Positions 15,587 through 24,991 of a DNA stretch of 64,000 bases are shown one piece after another (the stretch's first letter is position 1; each line of letters starts with the position of its first letter). The DNA lies in NCBI RefSeq assembly GCF_000420465.1, contig NZ_ATUZ01000018.1, positions 1 through 64,000 of the forward strand, given 5' to 3'. A program made the translations under genes and the position numbers. Under the pieces are notes generated by a model that saw nothing but the letters and a program-made list of their open reading frames with translations, searched no databases and was not told the origin of the DNA. This DNA is from Desulfovibrio desulfuricans DSM 642 (GTDB lineage: Bacteria > Desulfobacterota > Desulfovibrionia > Desulfovibrionales > Desulfovibrionaceae).

Positions 15587-17671
15587 TTACTTGGTTGTAG
15601 TCTCAATCCCGTTTAAAAAAGCGAAGTATTTGCCGTCTTCCTTGACCATGTGGTTCAGCACGAGGTCGTGTATTATGCATTGCAGCATTTGCACTGGGGG
15701 CGCTGGAGTTTCCGCATTCTGTTTGAGCAGACCCGCGCACTTTTGCAGCAATTCTCTGTGCCGGGCCGCATGTTCGTCAACCTCCGGGTATCCACTGCTG
15801 CGCAGCACGGCTTCCTCGTCATTAAAATGCTTTTCTACAGTATGATACACATCGTTAAAACGGGAATTGAGATCAAGAGCATCTCCCTCTGCGAGCACAC
15901 GTTCAAGCAGGCTGTTCACAATCGAAACCAGCTCCATGTGCTGCCCGTCCAGCTCAGCATTGCCGGAAGCATACTCGCTGTTCCATAGCACCTCCAGTCC
16001 CAAGCTGTTCCCGTTGTGCATCTGGGCATACATCCCGTCATCATCAGACCGGAATTTAACGCAGTTACGGCCTTCATGCTTTGCCAGATAGAGCTGTTCA
16101 TCCGCGCTCTGCACAATCAGCTCTGGTGTAGTGTATTCCTTGCAGATGCACGACACTACCCCAACACTGACCGTCACCACGCTGGCTACCTGTGATGCCG
16201 CATGGGGAATCCCGCACTGCATGACAGCCTTGCGTATGCGCTCGGCCAGGCTCACTGCGCCAAGGATATCGGTATCGGGCAGCAGGCAGACAAATTCCTC
16301 TCCTCCATATCGCGCTGCCATATCTGTGGGGCGGTTAAGGCATTGCGCCACAGCCCGAGCTACAGCCTGAAGGCATTCATCACCCTTCACATGGCCATAC
16401 GTGTCATTGTAATTTTTGAAAAAGTCTATGTCCAACATGATGAGCGAAAGCGTTGCCCCGGAGCGGATGTGGCGATTGCGCTCATAGGCGAGCATGGCGT
16501 CAAAATGCCGCCTGTTGGAAATTTTTGTCAGGCCGTCCTCGTTGGTCATCAGCTCGAGTTTGTGATTGGATTCCGCGAGGGCGATCTCTGCAAGCTTTCG
16601 CTCCGTAATGTCTTCGTGCGCCACCACAACCATGCGTGGGCCATCTCCGCAGAAAGGGTTGACCCTGCCCAGAAACCAGCGCTTTTGTTCTGGCGAATGG
16701 CAGCCATATTCCATGGAGAACGTCTCAAGCTTGCCGTCAAGAACATCCCGTATGCCCTGAGCGAATGAATTGGCTTCCATCGTATTATCAACACACACGC
16801 CTTCGCAGACACGCAGGTAATTTACCCCTTCGGAAACAAAATCCTGCGACATGCCATTCGCAACAGCAAAGTCGCGCCATGCCCGATTGACCAGCACAAT
16901 CTCACTTTCGGCGTTGATGAGGGCGATATTGGCGGAAAGACCGTTGAGCGTGGACTCCAGAAACTGCTTGGAAGAACGCAGCTGGTCGGACAACTTCTGG
17001 CTCACCAGCATAATGAGCCCGATGGTCCAGAAGGTGCTGGTGGTCATAAGGAGAAAATACGTTGCCGCCAGTGGAGAAGGGCTTGCAAACAGGGCCATCC
17101 CCGGCCCACCCCACCATGGAAGAGCCGCGAAAACAAAAAGCCACAGCGTATTAAAAATAAATACGTATTTTAAAAATCTGGCAGGCAGCGCATGCTTACA
17201 GTTGCCACCTGCAACTGTTATGGCTGAAAACAGCGAAAGTATGGAACAGGAGAAAGAAAGGAGTGTTCGCCGTAAAAATATACTGCCTTCAATAAACGCC
17301 AGATAGCTCAACACAATCAGCGACACGCCTACTATAATCAGCACAGGTCGCAACAGTTTTTTATTTTCCACAAATTCCGCAAGCCCAATGTATATGCACA
17401 AAAAACAAAGCAAAAACGAAGCCGTATAAATAAATATTGCAATACTGGCTAGCGACTCGACATCTCTGAACGAGTTCATGAAAAATCCAAAAACCATCAA
17501 CACGCTGCCCACTATCCACCACTGAATCCCCTGCCCGCCCTTGTTGATCCGATACTGGAGCATAAAGGCAACAAGCTGGGTACAGCAGCACAAACCATAG
17601 CAAACAACTAATGTTTTTATATCAATAAAATCAGTCATCTTGCTGACACTCGCAGTTGAGGAATCACTCAT
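15587..17671 (-). CDS. Diguanylate cyclase with membrane, PAS, GGDEF and hemerythrin domains
   Basis: This is a 694-residue sensor enzyme. Residues about 17-225 form seven or so membrane helices. A PAS/PAC domain (about 235-360, ending in HEDITERK) follows, then a GGDEF domain with active-site GGEEF (456-460) and an inhibitory I-site RPTD (447-450) exactly five residues upstream. It should therefore make c-di-GMP and be product-inhibited. The C-terminus (about 565-690) is a bacteriohemerythrin: LDGQHMELV, VEKHFNDEE, HAARHRELL and NHMVKEDGKYF supply the His/Glu/Asp ligands of a di-iron oxygen site. Oxygen or redox control of c-di-GMP is the natural inference in an anaerobe. It has no operon partner. 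Confidence 0.9.
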   Translation of the reverse strand: MSDSSTASVSKMTDFIDIKTLVVCYGLCCCTQLVAFMLQYRINKGGQGIQWWIVGSVLMVFGFFMNSFRDVESLASIAIFIYTASFLLCFLCIYIGLAEFVENKKLLRPVLIIVGVSLIVLSYLAFIEGSIFLRRTLLSFSCSILSLFSAITVAGGNCKHALPARFLKYVFIFNTLWLFVFAALPWWGGPGMALFASPSPLAATYFLLMTTSTFWTIGLIMLVSQKLSDQLRSSKQFLESTLNGLSANIALINAESEIVLVNRAWRDFAVANGMSQDFVSEGVNYLRVCEGVCVDNTMEANSFAQGIRDVLDGKLETFSMEYGCHSPEQKRWFLGRVNPFCGDGPRMVVVAHEDITERKLAEIALAESNHKLELMTNEDGLTKISNRRHFDAMLAYERNRHIRSGATLSLIMLDIDFFKNYNDTYGHVKGDECLQAVARAVAQCLNRPTDMAARYGGEEFVCLLPDTDILGAVSLAERIRKAVMQCGIPHAASQVASVVTVSVGVVSCICKEYTTPELIVQSADEQLYLAKHEGRNCVKFRSDDDGMYAQMHNGNSLGLEVLWNSEYASGNAELDGQHMELVSIVNSLLERVLAEGDALDLNSRFNDVYHTVEKHFNDEEAVLRSSGYPEVDEHAARHRELLQKCAGLLKQNAETPAPPVQMLQCIIHDLVLNHMVKEDGKYFAFLNGIETTTK

Positions 17672-17964
17672 TTCGGCGTGCTTACATCAACACAGGGCTG
17701 GCTGATTGTAAACAGCATTATGCGACACGCGGGTGTAACACCAACGGCATGGAGCTTCACTAACCGAGTGCGGCTGGCGGTATTGGGGCAAGGGTTTGCC
17801 GTGGAGTAATCTTCACGACTGCCAGCCTCTTGTGCGCCACAACACACTTTCGCATAGTGACTTTCAGGCTTCTTCGTGTTTCTGTGAAGAGAGAAGCACC
17901 GTTACAATCAGCAGATGGCCGCCCCCTGTACCGTTTGTTTTTCAGACAGTATGGGCGGGTTTTG

Positions 17965-19029
17965 ATGATACTCAATGAACAGCAATGGCAACATATGATA
18001 AAAGCTGTCGCGTTCTATCTGCCGCAGTTTCATGTCATTCCAGAAAATGACATCTACGGCAAAAATTTTACGGAATGGTGCAACGTCCGGAGGGCCGTTC
18101 CTCTGTATGATGGGCATGCCCAGCCGCATATTCCTCACGGCATTCTGGGCTACTATGATCTTACTGACGAAAAGATCCTGACAAAGCAGCATCACATCGC
18201 CTGGGATAACAACGTTACGGCGTTCTGCTATTATTACTACAATATGGCTGGCCGTACGCTTTTGGATGCGCCGCTGCACATCATCAACAAAAGCCGCCTG
18301 ATACGGAACGAATTTTGCCTCTGCTGGGCGCACGAATGCTGGTACGACAATACCCAGCCCCAAAGGATAAAACCGTTCATCGCGCAGGAATATTCACCGG
18401 GAAACGCCAGAAAGATTATCCGCGATCTCGCGCAGTATTTTGACAATCCACGCCATATCAGAATAGACGGCAAACCATTGCTGCTGGTCTTTGCACCGGA
18501 GCGCAATCCCCTGATGTCTGTGTATAGCCAGATATGGCGCGAAGAGGCGTGGGCCATGGGGCACACAGAACTTTGTCTGGCTGGCGTGGAATGTCACGTG
18601 GGGCAGCATCCCGCCAATCTGGGGTTTGACGTGATGGTGGAGTTTGCCCCGAACCTGAACCCCATGAACATGCTCTCCATTGCAGGGGAAGAACCCCGCC
18701 GTTTTGATTATGTTGCCACCGTGCAAGACATGCTGCTGAAAGAAACCCCCGCCTACACACGGCTGCGCTGCGTCTTCCCCGGTTGGGACAACACACCCCG
18801 GCGCGGCAGACACGGATTATCTTTTGAGCGCACTTCAGTGGATGTGTTCACCGCCGCCCTGCGTGCCATGGCGCAGCACACCCGCGCGTATCTGCCAGAG
18901 AACTTGCAATATGTTTTTATCAACGCCTGGAATGAATGGGGCGAGGGCTGTCATCTGGAGCCGGATCAAAAAGACGGCTTTGCGTATCTGTACGCGGTGC
19001 GCAACGTCATGAACGGATTCAGCACCTAG
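17965..19029 (+). CDS. WbsX-like glycan biosynthesis protein (GH99-like fold)
   Basis: This 354-residue protein matches the WbsX family of polysaccharide-cluster proteins: AFYLPQFHVIPEND, GKNFTEWCNV, PHGILGYYDLTD, then FCYYYYNMAGRTLL and, near the end, NAWNEWGEGCHLEPD. The family has a glycoside-hydrolase-99-like fold and is annotated as glycosyltransferase or lipopolysaccharide biosynthesis. The exact reaction is not established. There is no signal peptide, so it acts in the cytoplasm. The frame is open to 17830. ATG 17965 is a reasonable start, and ATG 17998 is an alternative only 6 residues before the conserved block. It stands alone, not inside an obvious O-antigen cluster. Confidence 0.7.
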   Translation: MILNEQQWQHMIKAVAFYLPQFHVIPENDIYGKNFTEWCNVRRAVPLYDGHAQPHIPHGILGYYDLTDEKILTKQHHIAWDNNVTAFCYYYYNMAGRTLLDAPLHIINKSRLIRNEFCLCWAHECWYDNTQPQRIKPFIAQEYSPGNARKIIRDLAQYFDNPRHIRIDGKPLLLVFAPERNPLMSVYSQIWREEAWAMGHTELCLAGVECHVGQHPANLGFDVMVEFAPNLNPMNMLSIAGEEPRRFDYVATVQDMLLKETPAYTRLRCVFPGWDNTPRRGRHGLSFERTSVDVFTAALRAMAQHTRAYLPENLQYVFINAWNEWGEGCHLEPDQKDGFAYLYAVRNVMNGFST

Positions 19030-19332
19030 GCTGCCTTCCCCATTGGGGAGGCGTTTTACGACAGCAAGGGGGCTATTGGACAGCCCAAAGGGCGGATTGC
19101 CGCGACGCCGCCCTTTCTATTGCAACACAAGCCTCACTTTCGCCCCTTGGTTCATCCCTGTGCAATGAATACACCAAATGGTGCATAGATCGTCTTGCTT
19201 TCTGATAAAGCCCCCACCTGCGAGCCGACACGGAACCATCTTTTATCAGAACCATACTTTACAAATATTTGTGCGCTGGGCAAGGTAATGCCCGTCGAGA
19301 CGCCTGACAATCCTTTATATATTGGACACATC
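19030..19332. other. Intergenic region with two hairpins
   Basis: At 19033-19052 GCCTTCCCC pairs with GGGGAGGC, followed by GTTTT, a plausible terminator for the WbsX gene. At 19087-19116 AAAGGGCGG pairs with CCGCCCTTT. The remaining 200 bases hold the promoter of the lipoprotein gene but no clear -35/-10 pair was picked out. Confidence 0.5.
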
Positions 19333-20073
19333 ATGAATACGCACGCGCCGCTACGTTATGCCGCGACTATTTCAGTTTTACTTGCTGTTCTCGCGTTACA
19401 AGGATGCGGCGTCAGGTCCATTTCTGATTCCGGGTATCAGGCGGAAGCTGGCAGATTGCGGCACGCAAACCATTCCCTTTATAAAGGCGAGTTGACTGAA
19501 TTCGAGGTCTTGGGGATCAATCCTACAGCTTCAGTTTCGCAGGAAGAAATCCTGCGCGCGCTGGAAAACAGGCAACAGTTTTCTCTGCCGAAAGGCTCCT
19601 CTGTCATGCTTATCCAGTCAGGGGCCATCATGCCGGATGACAGCATGATCCAGGCATTGGAAGCGCATTACCGGGTTGCGGCCTTTTCCGGCATTCCTGC
19701 GGGCCAGGGCGACACCAGTCATGCAGCAGCTTTACGGTTGGCTGCGGCAAAGGGCAATTGCGCAAAAATACTGGTCTATTGGGGAATTTTGGAAACAGCG
19801 CAAAAAGATATGAGCACGAAAGCGGTTTCCTGGGTTCCCATAGTTGGCGGCATTATTCCAGATGAATCGCAGGAAATGCGAATCCGCCTGAAAATCGCTC
19901 TCATCGATGTTGCGACTGGTCAGTGGGAAGCTTTTTCACCCAAGCCGATTCAGGATACATCTGCCAGTGCGCGCTACACACGCGCATCTTCAGACCAGCA
20001 ACAAGTGGCTGTCCTCAAAGCTCAGGCATATGCGGAACTGGCTCACGACATCGTAAAAAAATACGCTGAATAG
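19333..20073 (+). CDS. Lipoprotein of unknown function
   Basis: This 246-residue protein has a lipoprotein signal: basic start, hydrophobic core and lipobox LALQGC (Cys about 25). The mature part has no recognised domain. Visible features are a SVMLIQSGAIMPDD strand-like segment, a KILVYWGILE segment and a WVPIVGGIIPDES segment, giving an alpha/beta impression. The frame continues upstream to 19195, but only ATG 19333 places the signal peptide at the N-terminus. It stands alone. Confidence 0.7.
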   Translation: MNTHAPLRYAATISVLLAVLALQGCGVRSISDSGYQAEAGRLRHANHSLYKGELTEFEVLGINPTASVSQEEILRALENRQQFSLPKGSSVMLIQSGAIMPDDSMIQALEAHYRVAAFSGIPAGQGDTSHAAALRLAAAKGNCAKILVYWGILETAQKDMSTKAVSWVPIVGGIIPDESQEMRIRLKIALIDVATGQWEAFSPKPIQDTSASARYTRASSDQQQVAVLKAQAYAELAHDIVKKYAE

Positions 20074-20126
20074 CCTGAAAGCAATGCAGAGCCGAGCGGC
20101 CCGGCGCAGTGCACTGGCAATGCCAG

Positions 20127-21377
20127 CTAACTGACCGTCTCTGGCCTGTATTGTTTTCTGATGTTCTGCTGACACTGCAACACGATGATATTTATTTCGT
20201 CCTTGTGCTCTTCTATGGCATCAAACATTTGATCAGAAATTTTTGCAGAAATACTTTTTCTGATTATCTCAAAGGCCGTATCAATAGGCAGGCTCTTGCG
20301 ATATGGGCGATCTTCCATCAAAGCTGCAATCACATCTGAAAACGCCAGTATTTTTGAACCCACATCAAGATTCTCATCTTGCAGGGAATACGGATACCCG
20401 GACCCATCGACCTTTTCGTGATGGTTCTTGGCCCAGAGCACAATTTCATAAAACCACTCAGAAATGCTGAGGCTGCTCAGTATCTGCCCCGTATAATACG
20501 TATGCAGTTTGACCTGATCGAATTCATCATCAGTGAGGGGGCCTCCTTTTTCAATAAGGCCGGGGTCGATTCCGATTTTACCTATATCGTGCAGATAGCC
20601 GCTGATCTTCAGCTTCAGGCAGCGCTCGCGGGAAAATCCAAATATTTTGCCTAGTTCGCAGGCAAGATTGGCTACCGTGTAGGAATGTGAGGCTGTAAAA
20701 TGACTACGGAAGTCAATGATGCGCGAAATGGTCAAGGCAAAATCGATAACATTTTCAAGTGTAAGATCAAAATTCATCGACGAATCGACCAACCTGAAAA
20801 GCTGATCAAGCTCGAGATTATTGATTTCAATCCAGAAGATATCCGGCGCTGATGCCTGCACAAAGGCAGCGAAAACATCCGGATGAAACGTGGTGGAAAC
20901 GTTGGCCCTGATTTTTTCTATAACCGAGGCTTTTTGCTTGAGCACAAAAACATCTGGATTGATCAGCACGTCAACCCGGTCCGCAAGGTGAAGTATGTGA
21001 CTGTCCAGCAGCACCTCGCCTTCTTCCATATCCAGCGATGCATCATAGTGGATATGATGATGCCTGATGATCCTGGCAACGTCCTTGAACGGGCCGAATG
21101 ACGACAGCATTCTGTATCCCATTTCACAGTGCGGCCTTGGATTATGCACATCAGCCTGAATGAGCGCATCGCGCTCCTGAACAGACAAGGCTCCAACATC
21201 ATGGACAGCAGCTGCAATGATCAGCCTGAAGAGCTGATCACAGTCAAGATTCATTTTTTTGCCAATATGGTAGGCAATGATGGCTGTACGCCTATGGTGC
21301 GACTTTAAAAGGTAATTGCAGCTATCGATGGATTTTATGATAGGGACAGCCAATTCTTTCAGAGAGATAGCTTCCAT
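20127..21377 (-). CDS. HD-GYP-type phosphodiesterase with two HD domains
   Basis: This 416-residue cytoplasmic protein has two HD-type modules. The N-terminal one (about 25-150) has HHRRTAIIAYHIG and AAVHDVGAL. The C-terminal one (about 235-395) has HSYTVANLA, LHDIGKIGI and HHEKVDGSGYP, the HD and GYP motifs of c-di-GMP phosphodiesterases. It likely degrades c-di-GMP, countering the GGDEF proteins in this region. The first HD may be regulatory, because it keeps HD but lacks a GYP signature. ATG 21377 is used. An upstream TTG (21407) is in frame, and neither has a strong ribosome binding site. Confidence 0.8.
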   Translation of the reverse strand: MEAISLKELAVPIIKSIDSCNYLLKSHHRRTAIIAYHIGKKMNLDCDQLFRLIIAAAVHDVGALSVQERDALIQADVHNPRPHCEMGYRMLSSFGPFKDVARIIRHHHIHYDASLDMEEGEVLLDSHILHLADRVDVLINPDVFVLKQKASVIEKIRANVSTTFHPDVFAAFVQASAPDIFWIEINNLELDQLFRLVDSSMNFDLTLENVIDFALTISRIIDFRSHFTASHSYTVANLACELGKIFGFSRERCLKLKISGYLHDIGKIGIDPGLIEKGGPLTDDEFDQVKLHTYYTGQILSSLSISEWFYEIVLWAKNHHEKVDGSGYPYSLQDENLDVGSKILAFSDVIAALMEDRPYRKSLPIDTAFEIIRKSISAKISDQMFDAIEEHKDEINIIVLQCQQNIRKQYRPETVS

Positions 21378-21835
21378 GACTGACACTCTTGCGTTAGAGT
21401 AAAGCAAAGATAGCTTTTTTTACTAAACCATGCAGGCTATAGCAAGAGCTTTGACAGTAAATGCAAAAACAATTCAGTCATTATAACGTATCCGCCAATA
21501 ATGTTTATAGAATATTCATGCTGTCACAAACAGGAAACTCCCTTGGCAGCACACAAAAAACATATGCCTCATACTATCAATAATACAGAATTTATAGATA
21601 CTGACAATCAATAGCATGTACCAGACCGCAACAGCATGTCTTTTACATCCCCCGGTTTCTGAAGCCTCAAGTCTGAAAAATCTGAATTGTCAGCAGGATG
21701 GCATTGATAGTGCCGAACGCATGGCATACATATCGGATCCCCCCCCAAGAGTTCACGAGCCGCTGCCTTGCCGCAGATGGTGCCTGCATGCCGTTTTGGC
21801 CTTTCCATTCCCCATATACCGCACCAGGAGACGCC
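21378..21835. other. Intergenic region, no gene seen
   Basis: AT-rich 458-base divergent spacer that should hold promoters for the HD-GYP gene (minus) and the VOC gene (plus). A run of eight C (21739-21746) lies about 90 bases before the VOC start. The reading frame of the VOC gene is open upstream through it, but no start with a ribosome binding site was found there. Confidence 0.4.
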
Positions 21836-22297
21836 ATGTTCCGCTATGTGCACACAAATATCATTGCAAAAGATGCCGTCAGACTCATTGCCTTTTACAA
21901 GCAGGCGCTGCATTGCAAGAGCATGGGGCAAACGCGTGATCTGCAAGGGCCGTGGCTTGACCGGCTCACCGGTTTGCCCAAGGCCCACATTACTGGCGAG
22001 CATCTGCTGCTGCCCGGCTATGACGGCAGCCATCCAACGCTTGAAGTCTTTTCTTACGACAGCCTGCGCGACGCGCTGCCGCCGGAGGTCAACCGCCCCG
22101 GCTTTGCGCACATTGCTTTTGAAGTGGATGAGGTGGAAACAACCCTGGCAGAGATCGTTGCCGCTGGCGGCGGGCAGGTTGGCGAGGTAGTCACTGCAGC
22201 TTACCCAAACGGCATGGAAGCTGTTTTTGTGTACGCGCGCGACCCAGAGGGCAACATCATTGAACTGCAAAGCTGGCGCAAGATGCAGACAAATTAA
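21836..22297 (+). CDS. VOC-family (glyoxalase/dioxygenase fold) protein
   Basis: This 153-residue protein has the paired beta-alpha-beta-beta-beta modules of the vicinal oxygen chelate superfamily. It starts MFRYVHTNIIAKDAVRLIAF, carries FAHIAFEVDEVE in the middle, and ends DPEGNIIELQSW, where H and E residues usually bind metal. The substrate cannot be told: glyoxalase I, dioxygenase and antibiotic-binding members all look like this. ATG 21836 is preceded by CAGGAGA at good spacing. It is a single-gene unit closed by a strong terminator. Confidence 0.8.
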   Translation: MFRYVHTNIIAKDAVRLIAFYKQALHCKSMGQTRDLQGPWLDRLTGLPKAHITGEHLLLPGYDGSHPTLEVFSYDSLRDALPPEVNRPGFAHIAFEVDEVETTLAEIVAAGGGQVGEVVTAAYPNGMEAVFVYARDPEGNIIELQSWRKMQTN

Positions 22298-22330
22298 TAG
22301 TCAGCTTTTCCACTGCTCGCCCAGACAGAC

Positions 22331-22373
22331 AAAAGCCCCTGTTGCCCGATAATTTCGGGCAACAGGGGCTTTT
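22331..22373. terminator. Bidirectional terminator
   Basis: AAAAGCCCCTGTTGCCCG pairs with CGGGCAACAGGGGCTTTT over a short loop, with A/T tracts on both sides. It separates the converging VOC gene and chemoreceptor gene. Confidence 0.9.
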
Positions 22374-22393
22374 GCAAAACACGATACCCGGCG

Positions 22394-24706
22394 CTAACTG
22401 GAGCGCAATGCCGCTATAAGCTGTTCAAGCTTTTGGGTCTGAGCCACAAGGGCTTCGACCGCCTCGGTTGACTGAGCCATGGCATCATCCGTTTCAGTTG
22501 CGATAACGCTGATGGAACTAACGGCACGGTTAATCTCTTCAGATGTGGCGGACTGCTGCTCGGCGGCGGTGGCAATGGAACGCACCTGATCCCCCGCAGA
22601 TTCAACCATTTCCACAATTTCAGCCAGGGCCTCGCCAGAGCGTTGGGCCAAGCCAGTGGCCTGGGTTACGCGCTCCACGGCGGCATCCATCTGCGCGGCA
22701 GCGGTATTGGTGCCGCTTTGTATGCCGCCAATGGCCGTGCGCACCTCGGTGGTGGCGTGGGCGGTTTTTTCCGCCAGCTTGCGCACTTCGTCCGCCACCA
22801 CGGCAAAACCACGCCCGGCCTCGCCAGCGCGCGCCGCCTCAATGGCTGCATTGAGCGCCAGAAGATTGGTCTGATCGGCGATATCTGAAATAACGCCCAT
22901 GATGGCTCCGATGCCTTGCGCCTGCTCGCCCAGGCTGCGCATGCTGTCGGTCATATGCCCTGCTTCATTGCGGATGCTCTGCACTGCGGCGCTGACTTCC
23001 TCCACCAGCCGGGCGCCATCCTGCGCCTTCAGCTTGGCCTTTTCGGCGCTTTCCGATGTGGCAGAGGCGCTTCTGGCTACCTCAAGGATTGTGGCGTTCA
23101 TCTCTTCCACGGCATTGGCGGTGTCGCTCACGCGGCCACTCTGCTCGCGAGCGCCCTCGCTCGAATGCGCGATCTGCTGCGAAAGCTGTTGCGAGGCAGT
23201 GGCGATATTTTCCGCCACTTGCGAAACCTCAACGGCAGTCTGGGCAATGGCCGCATTCTGCGCTTCAATGCGCGTTTTCTGACCGTAAATTTCCGTCAGA
23301 TCCGTCCAGAATGTAATCGAACCCAGCATGCCGCCGTCCAGATCAAAAAATGGCGTTGTCTGCACGGAAACGCGCAATTGCTTTCCAGACTGCGTCGTAT
23401 AGTCAAACTCACGGTTCAGAGCCTTGCGTTCCTTGATGGCCCGGTCAGACAGCGTCTCATGGTTGGCATCCCCCCTCGAGAAAAGCCCGGAGCGCTGGCC
23501 CAGATACGTATCCTTGGGATCCGGCTTGCCCAGCAAACTGCACACCTGCTCATTCAGCCAGGTCACCTTGAAATCGCTGCCCACGATGTAGCATGGCGTG
23601 GGAATGCCGTTGAGCACGCCCTGGGCAAAACCAAGACGTTTTTTCAGCTCGTCCACCATGGTGCAGAGGTGCCCGGCAAAACGTTTCATCTCTGCACGGT
23701 ATTTGCCTGTGAGCACAGCCTTGAAATCGCCCCGCGCCACGGCTTCTGTAAAATCTGTGAGTTGCTGCAGGGGAGCGAACACAAGCTTGCGGTTCACAAC
23801 GCGTATCACCAGCGTCAGCAGAATAACCGCGCCCAAGCCCACCATGTACAGCACTGACCGCTGATCCGCCGCTGGTGCTGTAAGCTCGGAATCATAGGCG
23901 CTCATGCACACAAGCCACCCTGTAGCCGGAACTTTGGCTACTGACATGAACTTGTCCTCGCCTTTCCATTCATAGCTGAAGGTTCCGCTGCCCTTTGCGA
24001 GCGCGTCCTGAATGAATTTTTCCTTCGAATAATCCTGAAGCAGCAGCTTTTTGTCCATGCTGTGGGAAATGAAACGGCCGCTCTGGTCGATGGTAAAGCC
24101 GTATCCGCGCCGCCCCAGCCGGATGGGGTCAATGGTCTTTTCCGTAAAGTCCGTCCAGCGGGGGCACACGGCCACAGCGCCGAGCACAGTGCCGTCCTTG
24201 CCGCGCACAGCTTTGGCCGCCACGTAGATCAACACATCGCCCGATGCGGCTTTCATGACGCTTTCGCTCAGGGCCACATCCTTGCCGCTGAATATCTGGC
24301 GGGCATAATCCCGATCAGCCCTGTTGCCCCCGGTCAGGTCGCCCATGTCAGAATTGACCCCGGCAACTATACGCCCCTTGAGGTCAAAAAGCAGAAATGA
24401 CCAATACCCCGGCAAGGATTTGACATAGCTTGTCAACAATTCCTGCGCTTCCTGGGGCTGACCGGCAAATGCTTTCAGCACTGGCTCCTGCCGGGAAAGA
24501 ATGGTGGCCACATCCACAGACTGCTGGATGTATATTTCAGCCGAACGCGCCACAGTTTTGCTGGCTTCGTTGAGGGCCTCGGTCTGCACACCGGCAACCA
24601 TGCGGTAGGACGAGGTGGACACGTAGATGACAAGCACGGTAATCACGGCAACAACCGCTGCCGTTACGGACAATGTGCAGATAGTATTGATGCTGATCTG
24701 GCGCAT
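22394..24706 (-). CDS. Methyl-accepting chemotaxis protein (dCache-HAMP-PAS)
   Basis: This 770-residue chemoreceptor has TM1 about 9-31, a periplasmic double-Cache sensor (about 35-280; [18 protein letters not shown] is a typical membrane-proximal segment) and TM2 about 285-305. A HAMP-like linker and a PAS domain (about 365-475, [17 protein letters not shown]) follow, then the signalling domain with the conserved hairpin tip ([20 protein letters not shown]). It clusters in arrays and controls CheA. The Cache ligand is not predictable here. No CheA/W genes are nearby, so it is an orphan receptor. There is no C-terminal pentapeptide tether for CheR. Confidence 0.92.
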   Translation of the reverse strand: MRQISINTICTLSVTAAVVAVITVLVIYVSTSSYRMVAGVQTEALNEASKTVARSAEIYIQQSVDVATILSRQEPVLKAFAGQPQEAQELLTSYVKSLPGYWSFLLFDLKGRIVAGVNSDMGDLTGGNRADRDYARQIFSGKDVALSESVMKAASGDVLIYVAAKAVRGKDGTVLGAVAVCPRWTDFTEKTIDPIRLGRRGYGFTIDQSGRFISHSMDKKLLLQDYSKEKFIQDALAKGSGTFSYEWKGEDKFMSVAKVPATGWLVCMSAYDSELTAPAADQRSVLYMVGLGAVILLTLVIRVVNRKLVFAPLQQLTDFTEAVARGDFKAVLTGKYRAEMKRFAGHLCTMVDELKKRLGFAQGVLNGIPTPCYIVGSDFKVTWLNEQVCSLLGKPDPKDTYLGQRSGLFSRGDANHETLSDRAIKERKALNREFDYTTQSGKQLRVSVQTTPFFDLDGGMLGSITFWTDLTEIYGQKTRIEAQNAAIAQTAVEVSQVAENIATASQQLSQQIAHSSEGAREQSGRVSDTANAVEEMNATILEVARSASATSESAEKAKLKAQDGARLVEEVSAAVQSIRNEAGHMTDSMRSLGEQAQGIGAIMGVISDIADQTNLLALNAAIEAARAGEAGRGFAVVADEVRKLAEKTAHATTEVRTAIGGIQSGTNTAAAQMDAAVERVTQATGLAQRSGEALAEIVEMVESAGDQVRSIATAAEQQSATSEEINRAVSSISVIATETDDAMAQSTEAVEALVAQTQKLEQLIAALRSS

Positions 24707-24991
24707 GGTAAACTCCGGAAAGCAGAGGTGGCCGTGGTTCCCTACAGGGGGTTCGGGGCTGTACGCTGACAGACATTTTCACGTTAATTTCTATCAGTAT
24801 TGCTTCTTAACGACAATACCTGCTAAAACATTAGAACAACACCCTGCTCCCGGCATCAGCAGAACGCCCCCCTGGTGCTGCAGATAAACACATTGACACC
24901 GAAATATATTTACTAATAGATACCAGCTACAGAAACGCATCTCGGGCTTTCAGCCCTTTTCCCTGACAGCATGGGCCAGGACTTTTACGAA

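Noticed and set aside
21739..21746. Run of eight C as a phase-variation switch for the VOC gene
   Set aside because: It lies upstream of the start codon, not in the coding frame, and no promoter elements flank it at a meaningful distance.
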